Below the pieces are notes generated by a model. The model searched no databases and was not told where the DNA came from. It saw only the letters and a list, made by a program, of their open reading frames with translations. 64,000 nt of DNA from Rotaria sp. Silwood1 (taxonomy: Eukaryota; Rotifera; Eurotatoria; Philodinida; Philodinidae). Shown here in pieces: positions 23,901 through 38,102 of the stretch (position 1 is its first letter; each line of letters begins with the position of its first letter). The DNA is taken from the NCBI GenBank assembly GCA_905250075.1, contig CAJNOP010000023.1, positions 828,529-892,528 on the forward strand, read 5' to 3'. The position numbers and the translations under genes were made by a program.

Positions 23901-26900
23901 ATGTCTTCGTTGCCATTATCATCAAAAAATAACACATTTGTTCAAAGTCAAGCACAATACTTCAATCGACAAAATAATAATTCAAATTTACCTATGAATA
24001 TAAATCGTCAATCACCAAATCCATCATCAACAGCAACTCGTATTATTGGACCAAAACCATTTTATCGTTCACAAATAACTCCTGATCCATTTGATTATAC
24101 AAATAATCATCGTCAACAAAGTGATTATCAACAATCTCGTCAAAATCAATCTCAACGTCGTTTTTCATTTAATCAAACAAACGGTAAGAAACAAAAAAAA
24201 AACACAAGCAAAAAAAGAAGTTATGCATGTTATTTACCCATTGATTTTTCATTATATGATTTGTTCAAGCATGAAGCATGAAAATATGTGTGGTTGATTT
24301 TCTTATTTTAGTAAATGATAATGATGATGATGATGATGATGAGGATGAGGATGGTGATGGTGATGAATCTATATCATCAGATGAATCACTTTCAATTGAA
24401 TTTCCACCACCACCAAGTGCTTTTTCTACATCACCAATTATCAATAATACTTATCAATTTATACCTGTTAAAAATCCATTTGTTCAAGCAACTATCGGTC
24501 GATCAGATTCAGGTAACAATTAAAAATAAAAAAAAACAAAAGAACCAAATTCTTAAACAATTCTATTGTTATTAATTTTTTTTTATAGTTTCAATCATCA
24601 TTATATATCTCGTAGGATTTTATTATTTCTTTTTTGCCTTCTGCATGCCTTGTGGTGACTTTATTTGAATGTGCATTATATGTTTGTGTTCTGTTTTATT
24701 CCCCTTTTTTTTCTTCAGTTAAAAAATAAAAACTAACTGTATATAGTGGTTTCTTATCAAAGATTGGATGATAAATCGAAGGTTATATACATGTTGGCAC
24801 GTTCTGAGTATTATTACATATACATATATGTAACGATCTTTTAGTTGACAACATAAAGAACGATTCTTGTTAACGTAGCCAATCATCGCAAGGCATAGAA
24901 AAGATTGTATATTGAAGATATACCTCGATGAAGCGATCAAGGTTTCTTTTATTTCTAAATGAGTAATCAAGTGTTAGTTTTGTTTGTCTAATAATGCGAA
25001 AAAAAAACCTATCTTTTTATATATATGTATATTGAATGAAATTAATCACTTTTTTCTTTTTCAATTCTTTATTTAGGTTCTTCACTTTCAAATTCATATT
25101 TATCTGATCATGAACCATCATCACCGACAATTATAAAAAATTCACAATATCAACAATATCGATCGACAACACCAACAAGTAGTAATTATAATAATAATCG
25201 CCGTAAGTCTGATTTTAATAAAAAAAAAAACAATAACAACGATTAGATTTAATATTTATATTGGATATTTTGTTTTTTTTGTAAAGCTATAATCAGTGTT
25301 AGTTCATCTCAATCACCAGTTATAACAATTGCATCTAGAGGTTCACCAAATCGATCTGAAATTCGTTTTTCATCATCATCATCACCTAATACAACAAAAT
25401 CAACGTTTAAAGAAATTCGTATATCACGACCTGATTCACCATCAATATCAATCAATCGTCAAGGAATTAAAAATCAATCAATTAATTATCCTAATGGAAA
25501 TGATAATGCTTTTCATATATCACTGGGTACACCAACAACTACAAATCAAAGAGACGTATCTACATCATCTCCTTTATCATCAATTCATATGCTTGGACGA
25601 ACATCACCGGTAAAAAAAACAAAAAAATCTCATAATTAAGAGTATATAAAATATACGAAAATTTCTTTTTCTTAGTCAATTCGTCAGATTGATATGCATC
25701 GTGATTCATCTATTGATAATCGATATACATCAAATGTCGTTGCTAATCGTTTTAAACCATTAATGGCATTTACAAGTCCGAATAGTAGTAAATCTCCAGT
25801 ATTGGATAATTCAGGACGTCGATCACCATCTGTTGTAAATCTTCCACCAACATCTTCACATTCAAATTCAACACCATTTACTATGCGTAGTGGAAATTTA
25901 ATAAAACGAGATTCATCCGATGTTGATCATTTAACAAAATTATTAATGAAAAGTATGAATTCATCGAATGAACCACATTTTTTTGGTTAGTTAAATAAAT
26001 TTTATTTTTTTTTTTAAATTTATTCGAATATCAAATTTTTTTTTTATCATTTATTAAAGGTATGTGTGCAAGATGTAATGATGAAATTGTTGGAGAAGAA
26101 AATGGACTTGTAGCTATGGATAGAATGTATCATGTATCATGTTTTACATGTACTATGTGTGGTTGTCGTTTACGTGGTATGCATTTTTATTCAATGGAAA
26201 ATAAGCCATATTGTGAATCATGTTATATTGTAAGTTAATATTTAATTATTGATGAAAAAAAAAAAAAATCTTTTTTTTTTTGTTAAATCTATTCTCTTTT
26301 AGAATTCATTAGAAAAATGTGTTGTCTGTGCAAGACCAATTACTGATAGAGTAAGTTAGTTAAATAAAAAAAAAACAAAGAGAATCAATATAAATCCAGA
26401 TGTTGAAAACTATAATAAACGATCGTAAAACAAAGTAATTATTGTCAAATAGAGATGTAATATGACTGCAATGCATTATTATCGATTATTTGAGAAATAT
26501 GTATAGGTCATCGATTTTCTTTTTGCTATTTGACGGCTGTCTATTCCGCTTTGTTAAGAATTATAATGATTACTATCGAACCCATAGTACAGAATAAAAA
26601 AACAACAACAGATCCAAATATCTTTGTTTCTTTTTTCTATGATATCAAACATTGAATTCAAATTGAAATATTGATTTGAATAGTCAGTGAAATTTTCTAT
26701 CATATGCATTTCATACTGAAGTTTCAAATATGTTCCACAAGACTCTTGTAAAAATTAATTTTGAAGAATACCATCTTAAAAAAGAGCATCAAATTTTAAG
26801 TAAAATTAGAAGTTACTGCATTGTCCGAGATCTTTTTTTAAAAAGTTATAAGTATCACAAAACACAAACAAACTTCTTCTATTAGCAATACTATGATAAA

Positions 26901-27610
26901 TTTTGCTTTATGATGTTCATAACTTTTTAAAGTATTATCATAGGAAAACCCTTAATTTTACTTTGAATTGTTTTTTAAATTAATTTTCATAAAATCTTCC
27001 AAAATATTTAGTAATTTTCCGTATAAGATGTATTTGATAGAGGATTTCATCGACTATTTAAATTACTATTTTGAACTCGAATTAAATGCATGATATCATA
27101 GCTAAAAACTAAAAAAGCACTGCTCTAATATTTTTGTTCAGTATTATATTTTTGTTTATTTTTCTTTTAATTAATAGATTCTCCGTGCAACGGGTAAACC
27201 TTATCATGCTGAATGTTTTTGTTGTATTGTTTGTCATAAAAGTCTTGATGGTGTACCATTTACAATTGATGCAACAATGGAAGTACATTGTATTGATTGT
27301 TTTCATCAAAAATTTGCACCACGTTGTTATGTATGTCATCGACCTATATTACCAATTAATGGTCAAGAAGAAACTATACGTATTGTTGCACTTGATCGAA
27401 GTTATCATATTGAATGTTATCGATGTGAAGTAAAGTTCAAAAATTTAAAATAAAAAAATTTTTTGTTTTATGCTATGTATTTGTTTTTTTTTGTTTTAGA
27501 ATTGTAAAATTCAATTTACAAATGAAGAAGGATGTTATCCAATAGATGATCATGTTTTATGTATTCATTGTAATCGTATTTATTCAAGAACGATGTTTGG
27601 TCATTCATAA
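23901..27610 (+). CDS. Zyxin/LPP/TRIP6-type triple-LIM protein
   Basis: Adaptor of focal adhesions and actin that also shuttles to the nucleus. A long disordered N-terminus (exons from 23,901, 24,312, 25,078, 25,287 and 25,677) is rich in Ser, Asn and Pro. It holds an acidic run and the proline stretch EFPPPPSAF, an EVH1/Ena-VASP-type FPPPP site. Three LIM domains follow: LIM1 from 26,060 (CARCNDEIVGEENGLVAMD, YHVSCFTCTMC), LIM2 from about 26,303 (CVVCARPITDR, then after an 830-bp intron ILRATGKPYHAECFCC) and LIM3 (CYVCHRPILP, QEETIRIVALDRSYHIECYRC, CKIQF). The ILRATGK and KFAPRC signatures and the LEKC junction favour zyxin/LPP/TRIP6 over Ajuba/LIMD1. It ends SRTMFGHS, TAA. All splice phases agree. 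Confidence 0.9.
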
Positions 27611-30600
27611 TTTTTTTTTTTTTTTTTTTGTTTTTTTAATATTATTAATACAGATAGCGATCAATTCAGTATATGATATTTGTTTTGTTTTCTGTTTGTC
27701 CTTTCGTTTTTTTTTTTTTTATTATTGAATTTATGTAGAATGACTGTTTCTTTTCTTGTTTTATCTTCATTTTTTTTTTTTTTGTTTCTAAAAAACTTTT
27801 TAGTATTGTTCTTGCGAAATCTTTCCAGCCCATTTCTTTTTCTTTTTTTTTTGAATCATTGTTTCATGTAGATAAAATGAATATTTGTATTAAATATTGT
27901 GATTATAGTTTTAATTAAGGATGATTTCTGATGAAAGAATGAGATCGATTTAAAGAATTAATCAATATCATTGCATAATTTATTTGTTTAAATTGAATAT
28001 ATTTGACCTTTTAAAGAATAAATTTTAATTGCAATATTTATATAATTTTATTATATCTTATGTATAAAAGATGAAGAATATTGTACATGTAATTAGACTA
28101 GAAGAAAAATCTATATAATTAGATATGTTATTATTAGTAGAATGGACAAACATGCCAATGGATATATTAAAAAAAGCCTTCACTTTTGACAGACATATGT
28201 CAATTAATCAATGAAATAGACTTTGGTTTCATTGAAATATAATTGCGTAAAATAAAATTCTTAGAAGTTTGAATTTTTAGACTAGTACCCTCTGTTTTAT
28301 ATTTAGTATTTTAAAACATGATCTATTATTGTAATTTTCTTAAAGTGAAAAAAATTATTATTGATTTTATGATGAATTGGTCTAAAGTACTGTTTATACT
28401 TGTAAATTGTTGCTGTCAATTAAATAAGAATATAGTCGATAAAGCAAATAAATTTATTTATCTGTTGATTATTTTTAGTTTTTTCTTGTGGTAGAGGATG
28501 TGTATTCTATTACAATACAGAATTCTGTCAGCATATTCTTGATGATTTGTCTAAAATATGTTTCCTATTAGAACTATTATATTGTTATCTTTATGGAAAT
28601 ACATATAACACATACCCTGGATGTTAGTTACTGGAAAATAGGAAATAAAAAGCTATAAATAACACTTCAAGAAATTGTATTGACTATGAAAAGAAAATAT
28701 TCTGAATTTGTTTATATTTTTTTTTTAATTAACACCATCCAAATAATGAATTGTATAAATTATATTTGAATAATACATTTATTTTCTGATTAATTAATAT
28801 AAAACAGAATATTTTTTTTTTTTAATAATAAGAAATATTTATTTATACTACTTGTTTTCACTTAATAATCTTTAAAAAAAACCATAATGTAATGATTGAC
28901 AAAAACGACAATCGTCATGTGTCATATAAATAGAATATTATATTCTAAAAGCATTTGTCAGTTTCATTAAGACTAAAAGTATTCATATTGCACTTGCTAA
29001 CATAACAAGAAGCATTATATACAGAAATAAGGCCTTATATTAAAAATTTGTTTGTAATTTTAACTTCTATATAAAGTATACTCTAGTACTAGTATTATGT
29101 ATTTAGTTGAAAAATATCAGACATTATGCAGTTTTGATTTTATATTATTTAATTATTGAAGATTTCAAAAAAGAAAATTAGAAGATTGTAATTTAATAGT
29201 TTATTTGTCTCTTTATTTATCAGTCATATTCATAATATACTAATGAGCTCTGATAATGATACCTGTCAATATGTAAATGACGCCATTTGTTGTTGCTTTT
29301 CATGATAAAAACTTAATGATAATTGTCATTGGAGAGTATTAACTGATAAAAAAACGTTACAGTTGTTAGCATTGATGATGAGATTTCTATTATTAGTATT
29401 CAGTTATCTGTCTATGTTACTGTTATGCATGTGTTACCATACAGTAAAAAATAGATTATGCATAGTTTGGTTTTGTATAAGATCATATCAATTGTTTTGA
29501 CCTAGGACTGTAAGTTCCCATATTAGCATACAACATATGTTAAGATTTATGGTCATTATGACCGACCTTAAGATCAAATTAGAGGATTGTTTTCTTTCAT
29601 AATATCAAGTTCTATATTTGCATTTTTTTATCTCATATGTTCTTTTAGTAACAAGTTATTATTGATGGATATTCATTTTGTGTATGTTTTAACATAATCA
29701 GAAATATTAGCAACAATTTATTTTTCAATATTTAACAGATTTTCATATAAATATACAAAAAAAAAAAAATTTCAATTGAATCAAAACTGCATATTTCCTT
29801 TTGAAGAACATTCTTAGTCAATGCTTGTTGATGCAAATCCTTTATTCATACTGTTTATTTCATTTATTTTAAAGAATCTCTTTTATATTGATGGAATGGA
29901 TAAAATAATAGAATTATATCACATGCACAAGAGATATCATAAAAAAATTATAGAGTTTGATCATTGTTAAAAATATCTGGGAAAATATTCATTCAAAAAT
30001 TTGTGTCAAATAGAGCATGGAATATACTATAGAATAAATTACTTTTAAAAAATTCAATCCAAGAAAATCAGTAAAAATTTTCAAACAACTATTTCTTAAA
30101 CACTATTTTTAGTTTAAAAATAATGTAAGATTTTTCGTCAAATATTCGCTCTATGAGCTGGGTAGAGTTCGATTCGACAATTTAATTCTATTGATAGCCG
30201 GGATCGCTTTCCACATGGTTATTCATGAATGGTATCGGTTGTTTTTCTATTAATCTTAGTGATAATTTATGCTTTGATTCGCACTATGATTTCTGTGAAG
30301 TATCTAAATGCTTAATTGAGATATAGAATCGGATTATGTCTTGAGTAAAGAGAAATTATGATTTCGATGGTGAAACGTCAAGTCAAAATTATCTTCAAAA
30401 TACCAAGTTTTTAATCGTCTTTTTATAAAAATTTCTATGGAAGAAATACAGGACAGCAATGAGAGATTAATTAGCTAAATCGTAGACGCTCTAGTGAACT
30501 GAACCTAGAATTGATACGAACAGCAATCAACCAAAAAGAGAAACAACAGTCATTAACAATGATACATAAGTACCTTTCTAGCAATAGAATCAGATGAGTG

Positions 30601-31798
30601 TGAATTCTTTTCTGAATCAACTTCAGCAATTTAATTAGGAACATTCTTTCTTTGTCTTACATCATTACAATAGGCAACCCCATGCAAACAAAACCAGTAA
30701 AAAGAAGAATCATACTGAGAAGAAAGACAGAGAGGAAACAAAGAAAAGAAGAAGGGCAATTTATGATATTCCTTCAACATGAAATTAGATTAATATCAAA
30801 CAAAGATGCTGTCATGCAAGTTCTTTTTTGATTATGCAATAGCAGATAAAGATTAGAATAAGAAAGAACAAAAGGATATCAACGACTCCTAGAACAAACA
30901 AAGCAATTGTCCTGAATATGTACAAGTTGATGACATGAATATTCCATAGAAACAACAATCAAGAGAAGAAGAAAAAAAGATGTTCAATAGAATCCGTATG
31001 CATACATGTACAAACTCAAAATAATATAAATGCATCTTGTTAGATTGTTCTCTAATAGGCATAAACCTCGATTTTAGATGCTTGAATTTAGACTTACACT
31101 AGTAAAGATTAGTCAATGTCTATTGGCTTAATAAAACTTATAATAAATGAAGTAAGAATGTATTCTATGCAACAATTAAAAAATTGATTGAATAGCCTCT
31201 AACACATATAACATCTTTCGATAGACAATCAAGTTTCGTGTAAAACTGCGAATGTGTCACTAATTTGATATATGTACTCAACTCAGATTAATTTATTTGA
31301 TATTAGTATTCATATTTATGTCTTATTTAGTAAATCAATTTATCTATCTAATATTGAATTTTATATTTTGATCACCTTCACATCATATTTTGTCTAATGT
31401 TTAATCGTTTCACAATAAATTACATCAAAATTGGATTCGAGAAATAAAATAATTAATTTTAACAAATGTGTATTTGTTTGTTCTAATTAATTTGAAGTCC
31501 TTTATAATTTTCAAAAGACTAAAATTTGCCAAATTGATGTTTTTTTTTGTGCATTTGATAAATGTCGATGTCATGTATTATCTGATTGACTTTTACAACG
31601 ATTTCTATAATACAAAACTTCCCAATAGAAAATCTCAAGAAAATATTGATGCCTATGAAAATAAACGAATAGAATAATCGAGCAAAAAAAAAACTGAATT
31701 AATGTAAAAATAATCTTGACGTAGTTATAAGAATATATATTTTTTTTAAAAATAGTCGAATTATACAAAGAACATAACACATTGTCATATAATAGAGT
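27611..31798. other. Spacer of about 4.2 kb
   Basis: Begins with T-rich probable 3' UTR of the LIM gene. The rest is AT-rich without recognisable exons. A purine-rich stretch near 30,690-30,780 has a 49-codon ORF with no resemblance to known proteins. A GTTCGATTC word near 30,167 looks like a tRNA T-loop but lacks the stems. Confidence 0.5.
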
Positions 31799-34700
31799 TT
31801 AGTGTAATTTTGTTGAACGCTTAAAACAAAATTCAAGTAATTGAATTGTTGGTAATTCAAAAAGAAGAAAAGTAAAAAATGATAAAATATATGAAAGTAT
31901 TGTATAACAAATAAAATTGTAAAACTAAAATAAAAATTCTAAATTTCATATTAAAATTTAAAATCAAATAACATACTATATTTGTTATTGTATAATGCGT
32001 AGGTTGTTCTCGACCAAGATAATTAACAAATATAACTAATGAATGCCATAAATATGCACCATAAGTTAATTTTGATAATTTATAAAAACATGATTGACTT
32101 AATAATCGATTTGCTATGCCTATTCAAATAAAACAATTTTTTATTTCAAAAAAAATCTCATCATAAATAACTGTTTTTTTTTTTCTTTCTTCTAAGTACA
32201 AACCTCCGTGACCAGCAAAACAATCAATAATTATTGCACAAAGTCCAATAGACCAACCAAATCGTGATAAAGTAAGAAATACAATACGATTTCGTCGAGT
32301 TAATGGATGTCCACTATAATCACCATATGTACCAAATAAACAAAGTGATAATATAGTTAATGCAAATATCCAAATAAATATTCGTTTGAAATAATAACTT
32401 CGACTATGAATTGTTGTTCTTCGCATAACAGAATCCCATGGTAATAGATTTGAACGTTGATAAACTTCATAAAAAATATAACCAATGGATAAACCAACAG
32501 CATATGGAGCAATACGACACCATGGTTTGACATATACATCATTTAAATATCCATTTGTCATATTAGAAAAAAGTGATCTGAATAAAGAAAAGTAATTTTT
32601 TCAAAAAAGAAAATATTTTTCATTACCTATTGGAATACAAATCACTTAATAAACCATGATCATAATTATTTTTCGAAACTATAACTGATGTTGTTACAAT
32701 ATCAACAATAATAAAAATAATCGATACGAGAATTCCAAGAAGCCATTTCCTTAAAAAAAACAACAACAACAAAAGTCATGTTTTAATTATAGGAAAGTTC
32801 TCTTAATCAAATATAACATAAATCTCATTAAATATAAAAGTTTTAACGATCAAATTCAATTAAGTATACTCGTGTCGATTAATTTGAAAACATTATACGA
32901 ATAATTTTGAATTTCATATTTTTTTATCTTTTTAAATACGTTTTATTAAAAGAAAAAATTATAGAATGTACCACAAGATACAGTAAAATATTTAATGTTG
33001 TAAACATAATCATTTATTAGTACATGATAAATTCCTATTTTTGTTTTTGTGTTTCATCATTTGATGAATCATAGATTTTAACTGTATCTCATTGCATATT
33101 ATTCACAATACATAATAAACCAGAATATTAAGATTGGGAATATTTGTTAGGCATCTATGATCGTCTATAAAATTAATAAAATTTTCTTCACATTATATCA
33201 ATGATTTCTAATCTGGTGTGGTGCTTTCTTGTTAACAGATGAAATATTTATTTGTCTTCAGATTATGCTTGTGAAAGAACAACTTTCATGTGATAATGTT
33301 TTACTAGAGATAAATATCATACTAGGCGCAAGACAATTTTTAGATGCACTTAAGCATACTAATCCTTGTTGGATATTTAGCCTTTTGGTTTATATCTCTT
33401 TGTTCCTCTGCTTATTGTCAATTTGTAATATAAACATGTTCTAATGAGAAATATTTTTCGTCAAGAAATAGAATTATTTTACATTATTGATATAGAATGC
33501 AAACGAATTGATATTTTATCAAAAAATAATTTATTTTCGTAGCATAGAACGTTGATCGAATAGAATTTTGAAAAAGAAAAGATGTACTATTTTAATAAGC
33601 TTTACCTTTTCGATTGTAGAGCTTTTCATATTACATCTTCGTCTTTCAAATAAAGCATATCTCGAGATTAAAATATGAAATGCAAAGTGTGTTCGTTTAT
33701 TTTAAGGATCTACTTTTACTTTGTTATGCTGTTCACTATAACAGCAAGAAACGAAATATCTAAACTCTATCGTTAATACCATTAATAAACTTATTTCTGA
33801 AAAACGAAAGCGACAACTTTTCAATGTGTCCGTTCAACTTAAAATTGTAAGAATCAGATTGAATGTCAAAAGTTTCAATTTAGTTTTGTGATGAATGAGA
33901 TTTCCTTATAATAAATCTTACCATGAAACAATTAATAAAAATAATGGTGTAATCCAATGAAATTGCATATTAACAGCTAAGAACCATGTCACCTAAAGAA
34001 TTTTTTTGTTTTTTGTTTTATTATTACAATATTAAATTAATCTGAAAAATTTTTACCGGCATACAACCATCACGCATATCAAAAAAATTATTAATATAAA
34101 GCAAATTACGCCACCAAGTTTGTCGACATGATGCTGTTTCAATACCATCCATTGGATAAATAGGACCATCTTGAGCCAAATATGGTGAAAGAGTTATATA
34201 AATAAGTAAAATAATTCCATACAATGGTGTATATCTACATATTTAATAACAAAATAAAATTATTACAAAAAAAAAAAAAAAAACAATATTATAATATTTC
34301 TTTTTTACCTTAGATAATAGTGAACATAATGATTGAGAAAAAATTTTACAATTGAAAATTTTTCATTTTCAGTTTTTGATATAAAATATGTAAATGAGGC
34401 CAATAAGCCACTAAAACAAAATATATACAAATAATAGTGGAAAGAAAATTTAACAACAACATATTTATGTCTTTATTTTGTATAATATTAAGCACTTAGC
34501 TCAAACCCAAGTTGAAATTTTAATAGTCAAGAGAGTTTTTCTTTTTTATCTAATACATTCTATACTTGATGAAGTATGATGACAAGATTCGTAAAAGATA
34601 GACATGATGATTTTCAGATCCCAGAAGATTATTTCTTTAACAATGTGATTTTAAAAAAGGTCATAGAAATCACAACGAGCTTTCATTTTGTCTAAAATTT

Positions 34701-37700
34701 CGTATTCTTTAAAGTAGCATTGGTAAAGAAAAATAATCTTCTAGAACTTGCAAACTATCGAGTTCGTTTTTAGAAATCTTGTCATCATAGTTCATTTAAT
34801 ATAGAATGCGTTAGATAGAAAATTCTATTAGTCATTACAATAATTATCTAGATTTGAGCTAGTTGCTTAACATGATAAAAACAAAGTCAAAAATACTTTG
34901 TTACTAATCTAGTACCTATCAGTATCATAAATAAAATAAAAAAAAAATATTTACCTTAAGAGAAAAAATGAATCAATACTAAAAAATGTTTGTGCAATTA
35001 ATTGAAACCAAAGTTTACGAGATAAATTAAAAATTGTCATTAAATTATCTAAATAGAATAATATTCGTTTTTTTTTCTGTCTTAAAATTTTAAATAATCA
35101 AATCAATATATAAAGGAGCTTAATCGAATTGAGCTGTAATTACTTACAAATAAATTAAACTTTCTTTTTTTTAAAAAAGCAAAATAAGATATGTATTTTT
35201 TTTTCGATCAGTTTTTCAATACTTACCAGAATAATAAGCAGCAAAAATACATGTATGACCAAGAAGAATCCAACAAAGTGAAAGTACACGAATACCATTA
35301 AGACATGCTAAATTTTTTGGATAACTATTAATTTTTAATATATGATAATTATTTATTAATGAACAACAACTTATTAAATTTCGTACAACTATAAAAATCA
35401 AAAAATAAATAAAAAAAAAAAAAGCTTAATGAATGTAAGTTTCTTTTTTTCTTACCAGAATCAATATTTCGTTGAGATTTTGGAATTAATGGTGTTACTT
35501 CATCAGATGATGTTGATTGATCACGTTCATCAATTGGATTTATTTCAGATGGTAAATGAGTTGTTGTTGTTCGACTTAATAATGGTTCAGATTTAACTAA
35601 TGGATGTTCATCATCCATTTTTAAATCATGTTCATGTCCATAGATAATATGTAATCCAGTAGCAAGAAGAATAAGAAATATGATTATTGATATAAGAACA
35701 CTAGATTAAGAAGAATATAAAAGATAAAAGTAAAGATTAAATTTTTTTTGTTTTGTTTTGTTTTTTATTGTTTACATAGTTAAAATAGCTGCTGTATCAA
35801 GTTGACGATGTTCAATACAATGAACATCGTCATTTGTTATATTTATTAAGTGTTTGATAAAAGGAATTCGTATGACATCTAAACATTAAAACAATAGTTT
35901 TTATCAACAATAAACTAGTGAATAGTTTTAGTATTTCAGACAGAAATATTTAAATCGATTTAAGTTTTGATCGTTGATCATGGAAATATCAAAACAAAAA
36001 ATAATTAGTTCAGTGAAAATAATAATTTTCAATTCCATATGAAAATCTGACCATCAGTTCGACTAATTCTTTTTCGTTAATGTAAAATATTGACTAAGTA
36101 TTAAGGTTTTATATGATTTGGATTATGTCTAGTTTTGAGTATATTTTCTACACTTATTGAATTTTGTAGATTACATAAGATTGTAAATACTATGGATTAA
36201 ATTCATTGAAACCCAATAGATGTAATTCAAGTTGAATTGAGAATACGCTAAAAATTATCTCATTTAAATGAAATTGTTTTATCCAACTTTTTACACACTA
36301 TGGCAATTGACGGGTGTAATGTTCCTTCTAAGATTGAGTTGACCTGCCTGAAGTTTCTAGTTGTTGTAATGTGCTATGGAAAATTTTTTTGAAAAATGTC
36401 AACTCTATTAAACCATATTGTTGACTTCTAAATCAATCAATTTTTCGCTACTAGAAAGAATAATGTGTGGACTACAAATTTTGAACTAGACATATTTTTT
36501 GTTAGAAATTACTTGACGAAAAGGAAAAGCTTACAATGTTTATCCAATTTGAAAAGCCTTTATTTCTGAATTATTTTGACCTTCATAGATCTGTTAAATT
36601 CAAATAAAAATACACCAAAAGTAGTACATCGAAACCTCTATCGATATCAGCTTTGGAACATCCTTTTAGATCGTTCCTCAATTTGTTAATCAAAACATTT
36701 TGAAAACTAAAACTTTTAAATAATGCATTCTATTCCAAGATATATCAGAAAGAATACTTGACGATAGAAGAATCAGCATTAAACGTGTTTTTTTCATATT
36801 CCTTTTTGAGAGTGTTCAGATTTTGGCTTCTCCTCCTCGTCAGGTTCTTCCTGAACAAATATATCTAACTCCCTTCCCCCGTAATAAAAGATCCAGAGCC
36901 TTCGATTATGATACGAACTATGCTATGGGTTCTAGTTAAAAAATTTTCTTCAGTTTTGAGGGTTCCCTCAGTATGTTCTAGAGATTTTCCAGGCCTCTCT
37001 AGAGTCTTCCAGGGTTTTAAGTCTTCATATACCAACAAAAAAAAAACCTGCAAATTAGGCGTTTTTAACTAAAAAAAAATATTAATATTTGATTTAATAA
37101 TTTCTAAGTATTAATTAAAACAGGAGGTCTTCTATTACATCCGTCACATTACACTCTCCAGAGAATCTTCTAATATAGGAGGGTCTACTACAAAATTTGT
37201 ATTTCAGACATTACTCTTGCAAATAAACAAAGTTTGATTGATTTAAAAGTCGATAATATGCTATAACAGAGGTTGACATTCTTCCAAAGACTTTTACATC
37301 GCATATTATACATGCTATGTCTGCGTTCTCAAATATAGATGTTCACTCTTTCGACATTATAAACCGTTCTTTAGGAAAATCTGTAAAAAAAATAAAAGTA
37401 GTCTTGTCTATAGTTTGAATAATGAAAAATAGTGAAAACGACTTGCTAATGTTCTTTTCTAAGACAATATTAATTAAATAAATCATTTATCTATTTGGTA
37501 TTAAAACTCTTTTTTACATACATTGATTGATAAATTCGACAATATCACTTGCATTACAACTTTGAGGTACACAAATACCATAAACTGGTCGAATTATATT
37601 TGATAATCCATTGCCAATTGTACATGTACGTGTTTTAAATGGTTGTTTAATAATACTATCATTTAAACCACGTAAATAATGTTGACATTCATATACTGAA

Positions 37701-38102
37701 CCAATCCAAAAGATATTTCCTTGCATTAATCCACTTGGTAATTTTCCCCAAGCATCGAATGCTAAAATAAATAAATAAAAAAAATTTTGATTTAAAAAAT
37801 AAAAAATTTAACTAGAAATAATATTAAAATGTACTCTTTAATGCCCATGTTTGTTGATTAATTAAATCATGAAATAATAATTGAATATCTCGACTACAAT
37901 TCGAGCCATTTGCATTTAATATAAGATCGACATTTATTGATGGCAATATTGGATGAAGTACGGCGTCTGTTTGAATAATATTTTCTTTAACAAATCGACC
38001 ATTAGCAATAATACTTGGAATAATATTAATAAATGATAAAGACAATGGTTTAGCTTGGATTCCGATATGTATAATAAGAAGAAAATACCACAGAAATTTC
38101 AT
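31799..38102 (-). CDS. NRF-6-type membrane acyltransferase (nose resistant to fluoxetine family)
   Basis: Multi-pass membrane protein with an N-terminal secreted NRF domain and an acyltransferase-3 domain. Worm members affect lipid and drug uptake in gut and yolk transport; the substrate here is unknown. Exon 1 (38102-37835) has a signal peptide (FLWYFLLIIHIGIQA), then NCSRDIQLLFHDLINQQTWALK. Exon 2 (37761-37522) gives FDAWGKLPSGLMQGN, WIGSVYECQHY, YGICVPQSCN. After a 1.6-kb intron come a TM helix (VLISIIIFLILLATGLHIIYG), a disordered loop and the AT3 core: LACLNGIRVLSLCWILLGHT, FFSIDSFFLLSGLLASF, RYTPLYGIILLIY, VTWFLAVNMQFHWITP, RIAPYAVGLSIGYIFYE and LSKLTYGAYLWHSLVIF. The last exon ends FKRSTKLH at 31,799. 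The GHT and DSFFLLSG motifs are intact. Confidence 0.92.
32966..33647. repeat. Foldback-family element in an NRF-6 intron
   Basis: At 32,966-32,996 the shared core reads ATGTACCACAAGATACAG. At 33,611-33,647 the inverted core reads TTGTAGAGCTTTTCATATTA then CATCTT. The two face each other across about 650 bp of AT-rich, non-coding DNA. The element explains the expanded 1.1-kb intron. Outer ends are not defined. Confidence 0.55.
35879..37521 (-). other. 1.64-kb intron of the NRF-6 gene
   Basis: Donor T|GTATGT and acceptor TTTAATGTTTAG flank it. At 36,830-37,025 it holds a GC-richer stretch with degenerate repetition. No gene seen. Confidence 0.6.
36830..37025. repeat. Degenerate minisatellite-like stretch
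   Basis: Minus-strand words such as CTGGAAGACTCTAGAG and CTGGAAAATCTCTAGA repeat with drift, and base composition differs sharply from the AT-rich intron. It may be a remnant of a longer satellite or of an inserted element. Confidence 0.4.

Noticed and set aside
23687..23935. Overlapping Lys/Arg-rich minus-strand ORFs near the LIM gene start
   Set aside because: They arise from a pyrimidine-rich 5' region read on the opposite strand.
30140..30215. Possible tRNA around GTTCGATTC near 30,167
   Set aside because: No acceptor stem, D-arm or anticodon stem can be drawn around it.
35349..35618. 89-aa ORF as a separate gene
   Set aside because: It is an exon of the NRF-6 gene read into its intron; the disordered loop continues in phase to the next exon.
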